A stretch of 64,000 nt of DNA from Providencia stuartii. Its GTDB lineage: Bacteria > Pseudomonadota > Gammaproteobacteria > Enterobacterales > Enterobacteriaceae. Positions 63,570-64,000 of this stretch are shown here, one piece after another. Position 1 is the stretch's first letter. Every line of letters begins with the position of its first letter. The stretch is from NCBI GenBank assembly GCA_900455155.1, contig UGUC01000002.1, positions 186,001 to 250,000 on the forward strand, given 5' to 3'. The notes under the pieces are model-generated. The model was given only the letters and a program-made list of their open reading frames with translations, was not told where the DNA came from and searched no databases. The position numbers and the translations under genes were made by a program.

Positions 63570-64000
63570 ATGAAATTTAAAAAAATGTTTCTTATGATGT
63601 TGCTGCCTTTAAGTGCTTTCTCAAATAATAAAATATTCTTTCAATGTGCGACTGAAAATGGCTCAATTAACTTGGCGTTAGTTGGTGAAAATTTAAAGTT
63701 AACAATGAAAAATAACGATTCTATTTTTATTGAGCAGTCTTCTAAATTATTGGAGAGTAAGGGCTTCTCATATAATTATTATTCTAGGTATAATACTGAG
63801 TATTACAGGGTTACTTACTCAAATAACAATATGGGTTACGCAATATATAAAAATTACGAAGATGGCCAATATAATAGCGGGTTACAAGTGACAGACTTGA
63901 GTGTTAATAAAGAATATAATTTTGATTGCAATAAAATAAAGGTCGATAAATTAGATGAATTATTCAACATTCTTGATTGTGATAAAGAAAGTGCGTTAGG
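63570..64000 (+). CDS. Exported hypothetical protein (3' end outside the window)
   Basis: ATG 63570 opens a frame that runs to the right edge, 143 codons. It has a signal peptide (MFLMMLLPLSAFSNN), then FFQCATENGSINLALVG, a Tyr/Asn-rich middle (FSYNYYSRYNTEYYRVTY) and KEYNFDCNKI. No family recognised; it belongs to the same exported-protein array. Confidence 0.65.
   Translation, partial: MKFKKMFLMMLLPLSAFSNNKIFFQCATENGSINLALVGENLKLTMKNNDSIFIEQSSKLLESKGFSYNYYSRYNTEYYRVTYSNNNMGYAIYKNYEDGQYNSGLQVTDLSVNKEYNFDCNKIKVDKLDELFNILDCDKESAL

Overview
The window reads as chromosome of an enterobacterium of the Morganellaceae type, most like Providencia. The basis is moderate AT-richness, the protein sequences, and an E. 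coli-like order of core genes (lipA-lipB-ybeD-dacA-rlpA-mrdB-mrdA-rlmH-rsfS, nadD-holA-lptE-leuS, gltIJKL, lnt-corC-ybeY-ybeZ-miaB, ubiF, the Met/Leu/Gln tRNA operon, nagCAB/nagE). The genus is an inference; no marker gene was compared.

Layout. 1-3.3 kb: nrdHIEF class Ib ribonucleotide reductase operon (nrdF cut by the left edge) behind a double NrdR box. 3.3-13 kb: ogt, cspE, then the minus-strand lipoate, cell-wall (dacA, rlpA, rodA, PBP2) and ribosome-related (rlmH, rsfS) genes. 13-19 kb: a YbgA/DUF1722 protein converging on nadD-holA-lptE-leuS. 19-24 kb: a broken GFA-like gene, a SatA-like acetyltransferase and the gltIJKL glutamate/aspartate ABC transporter. 24-28 kb: a suppressor-of-copper-sensitivity thiol-redox operon (ScsA-like, scsB, scsC, scsD). 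28-31 kb: an NrtR-like regulator divergent from an SPFH protein and a NAD-kinase-like protein, with a dense operator region between them. 31-38 kb: lnt, corC, ybeY, ybeZ, miaB, ubiF. 38-39.5 kb: dctA. 40-46 kb: a four-gene minus-strand cluster (LCAT-like hydrolase, PlsC-like acyltransferase, PAP2/Aur1-like protein, PEP-synthase/rifampicin-phosphotransferase-like protein). 46-49 kb: a DUF3829 lipoprotein and gene and transposase debris. 49-49.7 kb: seven tRNA genes. 50-56 kb: GlcNAc catabolism. 56-64 kb: an AT-rich accessory tail holding a broken tssK, a muralytic-effector tail overlapping a DUF4087 gene, and a row of small exported proteins, several of them broken or duplicated, which looks like an orphan T6SS effector/immunity array.

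A striking global feature is the number of single-base frame disruptions, mostly +1 in homopolymers, including genes expected to be needed (lipA, lipB, dacA, gltL, ubiF, miaB). Uncorrected sequencing indels are the simplest reading for the core genes. In the right-hand accessory tail real decay is also plausible. Disrupted genes are given as joined spans and typed as pseudogene for that reason.

The best candidates for undescribed biology are the NrtR/SPFH/NAD-kinase-like locus, the lipid/PEP-like cluster and the exported-protein array at the right end.
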